A stretch of 7,577 nucleotides of DNA from an uncultured Porphyromonadaceae bacterium (GTDB taxonomy: Bacteria; Bacteroidota; Bacteroidia; Bacteroidales; Muribaculaceae): NCBI GenBank assembly GCA_947177595.1, contig CAMWUZ010000081.1, positions 1 to 7,577 of the forward strand, given 5' to 3'. A model generated the notes under the pieces. It saw nothing but the letters and a program-made list of their open reading frames with translations, searched no databases and was not told the origin of the DNA. Both the position numbers and the translations under genes were made by a program. Position 1 is the first letter of the stretch; the number at the start of each line of letters is the position of its first letter. Of the stretch, positions 5,601-7,577 are shown piece after piece.

Positions 5601-6662
5601 ATGTATGCGATGAAAAGTAACGACCGGATTTTGCTCAAAACCCTCCTACCTGTTTTTATCGGAGCGGCGGTGGTGGCTTTGATGATGGTTCGTGACTTTG
5701 ATCTTGATACCTGGCTGAGTATCGACTGGAACCTGACATCTATAGGGTGCATCGCTTTAGCGCTCATCTTCACACTCGGCAGAGAAACCGGGCTCGCATG
5801 GCGGTTTCATGTTCTAAGCGATAGATTTCTTAATTGGAAGCAATGCTTTAAAATCACTCTTCTTTGCGAGTTTGTATCAGCAATCACCCCTACAACCGCG
5901 GGCGGAAGTGCTGTAAGTATGATATTCATGAAGAGAGAAGGTATCGATGCTGGTAGAGGCACTACTCTGACCATGACTACTCTTTTTCTTGACGAATTAT
6001 TTTTTGTCATCATCTGTCCTATAATATTTATTTTAGAACCGGCAAGCCGTTTATTCGGCTTCAATGCTGCCGGATTGCAGTTGAGCATTGGTTTCAAAAG
6101 CGCTTTCTGGATTGTGTGGGGGGCAGTCTGCCTATGGACAATGGTGCTCTTTGTCGGAATATTTATCAAACCTCATTTTGTCGGTAATATATTGATAAAG
6201 CTGTTCTCACTGAAGTGGCTTAGGCGCTGGAAAAGCGACATCAGTAAGATTGCCGAGGACATGGTTATTACCGGTAAAGATTTAAAGAACAGAAGCCTCA
6301 AATGGTGGATTGAAGCCGGTGCCGGTACGTTTTTGTCGTGGATAAGCCGCTTTTTGGTTGTAAACGCTATATTTCTTGCTTTTGCACCTCTTGCCGATCA
6401 GTTGCTGGTTTTCTGCCGCCAGTTTGTGGTGTGGACACTGCTGACGGTGAGTCCGACTCCGGGGGGAAGCGGAGTAAGCGAATGGCTCTTCACCACTTAC
6501 TACGGAGATATGCTCGGAGGAGCTTCCATTGCCCTGATAATTGCCATAATATGGCGATTGATAAGCTATTATCTATATCTTGCGATAGGTGTCGTAATGG
6601 TTCCGGCATGGATCAAACAAGGATTAAGAAACAAAAAACAAAAACAGAATAATAATGCGTAA
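5601..6662 (+). CDS. UPF0104 / LPG-synthase-type flippase-like membrane protein
   Basis: The 353-residue inner-membrane protein has several hydrophobic segments, at about 12-30, 45-60, 125-146, 168-189, 241-262, 265-283 and 305-336. It fits the lysylphosphatidylglycerol synthase transmembrane family (the membrane part of MprF, and AglD-like proteins). Hallmarks are PTTAGGSAV near 97-105 and SPTPGGSGVSEWL near 284-296, the two glycine- and proline-rich loops of the family. The soluble aminoacyltransferase domain of MprF is absent, so lysyl-PG synthesis is not expected; a role in lipid translocation or envelope polysaccharide handling is the family-level guess. Start choice: ATG at 5601 or 5610; the second gives MKSNDRI and a longer leader and is equally plausible. 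The C-terminus is lysine-rich (RNKKQKQ) and its last 8 bases overlap the nfeD-type gene, so the two are probably translated in a coupled way. Confidence 0.85.
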   Translation: MYAMKSNDRILLKTLLPVFIGAAVVALMMVRDFDLDTWLSIDWNLTSIGCIALALIFTLGRETGLAWRFHVLSDRFLNWKQCFKITLLCEFVSAITPTTAGGSAVSMIFMKREGIDAGRGTTLTMTTLFLDELFFVIICPIIFILEPASRLFGFNAAGLQLSIGFKSAFWIVWGAVCLWTMVLFVGIFIKPHFVGNILIKLFSLKWLRRWKSDISKIAEDMVITGKDLKNRSLKWWIEAGAGTFLSWISRFLVVNAIFLAFAPLADQLLVFCRQFVVWTLLTVSPTPGGSGVSEWLFTTYYGDMLGGASIALIIAIIWRLISYYLYLAIGVVMVPAWIKQGLRNKKQKQNNNA

Positions 6663-7577
6663 ATTATTTCTACTCTTTATTCTTCTTGCTATAATATTTC
6701 CGGAATTTGCAAAAGCCGAGAATAAACTGGTCTATGTTCTTCCACTGAAAGATGAAATCGGTTCAACGACCTGGCAACATACCCGGAGTGCTCTTGACGA
6801 AGCAAAGCGGATTGATGCGGATATTCTGCTCATTCATATGAATACCTACGGCGGTTCGGTTCTTCACGCCGATTCAATACGTACCGCCCTACTCCATTTT
6901 CCAAAGCCTGTTATTGCTTTCGTTGACAATAATGCCGCTTCTGCCGGAGCGCTTATCGCTCTTGCCTGCGATACTGTTTTTATGCGTCAGGATGCGACGA
7001 TGGGTGCGGTAACTGTAGTGAACGGCAGTGACGGGTCTGCCGCACCGGACAAGTATCAGAGCTACATGAGAGCTATGATGCGTGCCACAGCCGAAAGTCA
7101 TGGAAAGGATTCTCTTGGCAAATGGATCAGAGACCCTCAGATTGCGGAAGCTATGGTAGATCCGAGAGTATCTGTTAAAGGGCTGATTGATTCCACACGA
7201 GTACTCACTTTTACAGCCGGAGAGGCTAAGAAGTGGGGATATTCAAACGGCATCGCCGAGAATATTGACGGAGTGATGAAAGGCATAGATGTAGATGACT
7301 ACAGAATAAAAGAGTTCAGCGCAACATGGATAGATTCTCTACTCGGATTTCTCACCAATCCTGCTGTTCAGGGAATTCTAATAATGCTAATTGTCGGCGG
7401 AATATATTTTGAACTTCAGACACCCGGAATGGGGTTCCCTTCCGTTGTGGCAATCATGGCGGCTGTCCTTTATTTTCTCCCTCTATATCTCACCGGTATC
7501 GCAAGCAGTTGGGTGATTTTGCTCTTCTTAGTGGGATTATTATTGCTATTACTGGAAATATTTGTAATTCCCGGTTT
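6655..7577 (+). CDS. NfeD-family membrane serine protease (ClpP-class), 3' end off window
   Basis: The ATG at 6655 opens a frame that runs past the end (307 codons seen). Residues 1-21 look like a signal peptide (hydrophobic 4-15, cleavage near FAKA-E). A ClpP/SppA-fold protease domain follows: NTYGGSVLHADSI at 63-75, the nucleophile serine in NNAASAGALIALACD (Ser96), and the likely general-base Lys133 in PDKYQSYM, a Ser-Lys dyad as known for archaeal NfeD-type proteases. From about residue 234 several membrane helices begin (GILIMLIVGGIYFELQTPG, then VVAIMAAVLYFLPLYL and VILLFLVGLLLLLLEIFVIPG), characteristic of full-length NfeD. The soluble OB-fold that normally ends the protein lies outside. 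It is probably a periplasmic-facing protease in membrane quality control, possibly with stomatin-like partners. Its start codon lies within the preceding gene (ATGCGTAA overlap). Confidence 0.9.
   Translation, partial: MRKLFLLFILLAIIFPEFAKAENKLVYVLPLKDEIGSTTWQHTRSALDEAKRIDADILLIHMNTYGGSVLHADSIRTALLHFPKPVIAFVDNNAASAGALIALACDTVFMRQDATMGAVTVVNGSDGSAAPDKYQSYMRAMMRATAESHGKDSLGKWIRDPQIAEAMVDPRVSVKGLIDSTRVLTFTAGEAKKWGYSNGIAENIDGVMKGIDVDDYRIKEFSATWIDSLLGFLTNPAVQGILIMLIVGGIYFELQTPGMGFPSVVAIMAAVLYFLPLYLTGIASSWVILLFLVGLLLLLLEIFVIPG

Noticed and set aside
5396..5773. Minus-strand open frame spanning the tRNA and its terminator
   Set aside because: It runs through tRNA-Gln, the terminator and the start of the UPF0104 gene in antisense; chance ORF.
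1..7577. CRISPR array, riboswitch or insertion sequence
   Set aside because: No spaced direct repeats, no transposase frame and no conserved riboswitch core were visible on either strand.

Overview
The window looks like a Bacteroidales chromosome (Muribaculaceae-like is a guess). Promoter-like sites of the Bacteroidetes type (TTG, about 19-20 bases, then TAnnTTTG) precede several genes, Shine-Dalgarno sequences are largely absent, and the proteins read as Bacteroidetes types. Three host blocks surround a decayed prophage of about 3 kb.

Host, left (1-834): the 3' two thirds of rarA, an AAA+ ATPase acting at stalled replication forks. A good promoter (851-880) follows it but now points into phage DNA in antisense.

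Prophage remnant (about 885-3920): head genes lie on the minus strand in the Mu order F then G, and tail genes on the plus strand. From left to right these are a gpG-like virion morphogenesis gene with a replaced C-terminus (-), a small acidic plus-strand gene, a MuF minor head protein fused to a papain-fold toxin domain (-), a 5'-truncated small tail gene (+), a 50-residue membrane peptide gene with its own promoter (-), and the first 220 residues of a tape measure protein (+). The two modules meet back to back near 2834, and both genes at that seam have lost their 5' ends. The most interesting part is the MuF-toxin: the reading frame breaks exactly at the likely catalytic cysteine codon, and a candidate immunity gene sits between F and G on the opposite strand with its own promoter, overlapping the toxin 3' end by 39 bases. 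This toxin/immunity module is visibly more AT-rich than the head genes on either side.

Host, right (3921-7577): tyrS (tyrosyl-tRNA synthetase) with its own promoter; tRNA-Gln(UUG) with a promoter and a strong terminator; then a two-gene unit made of a UPF0104/LPG-synthase-type multi-pass membrane protein and an NfeD-type membrane serine protease. The last two reading frames overlap by 8 bases, and the second runs off the window end. The remnant has no integrase, transposase, repressor or lysis gene and cannot form particles; only the immunity candidate and the small membrane peptide still look intact with promoters of their own.
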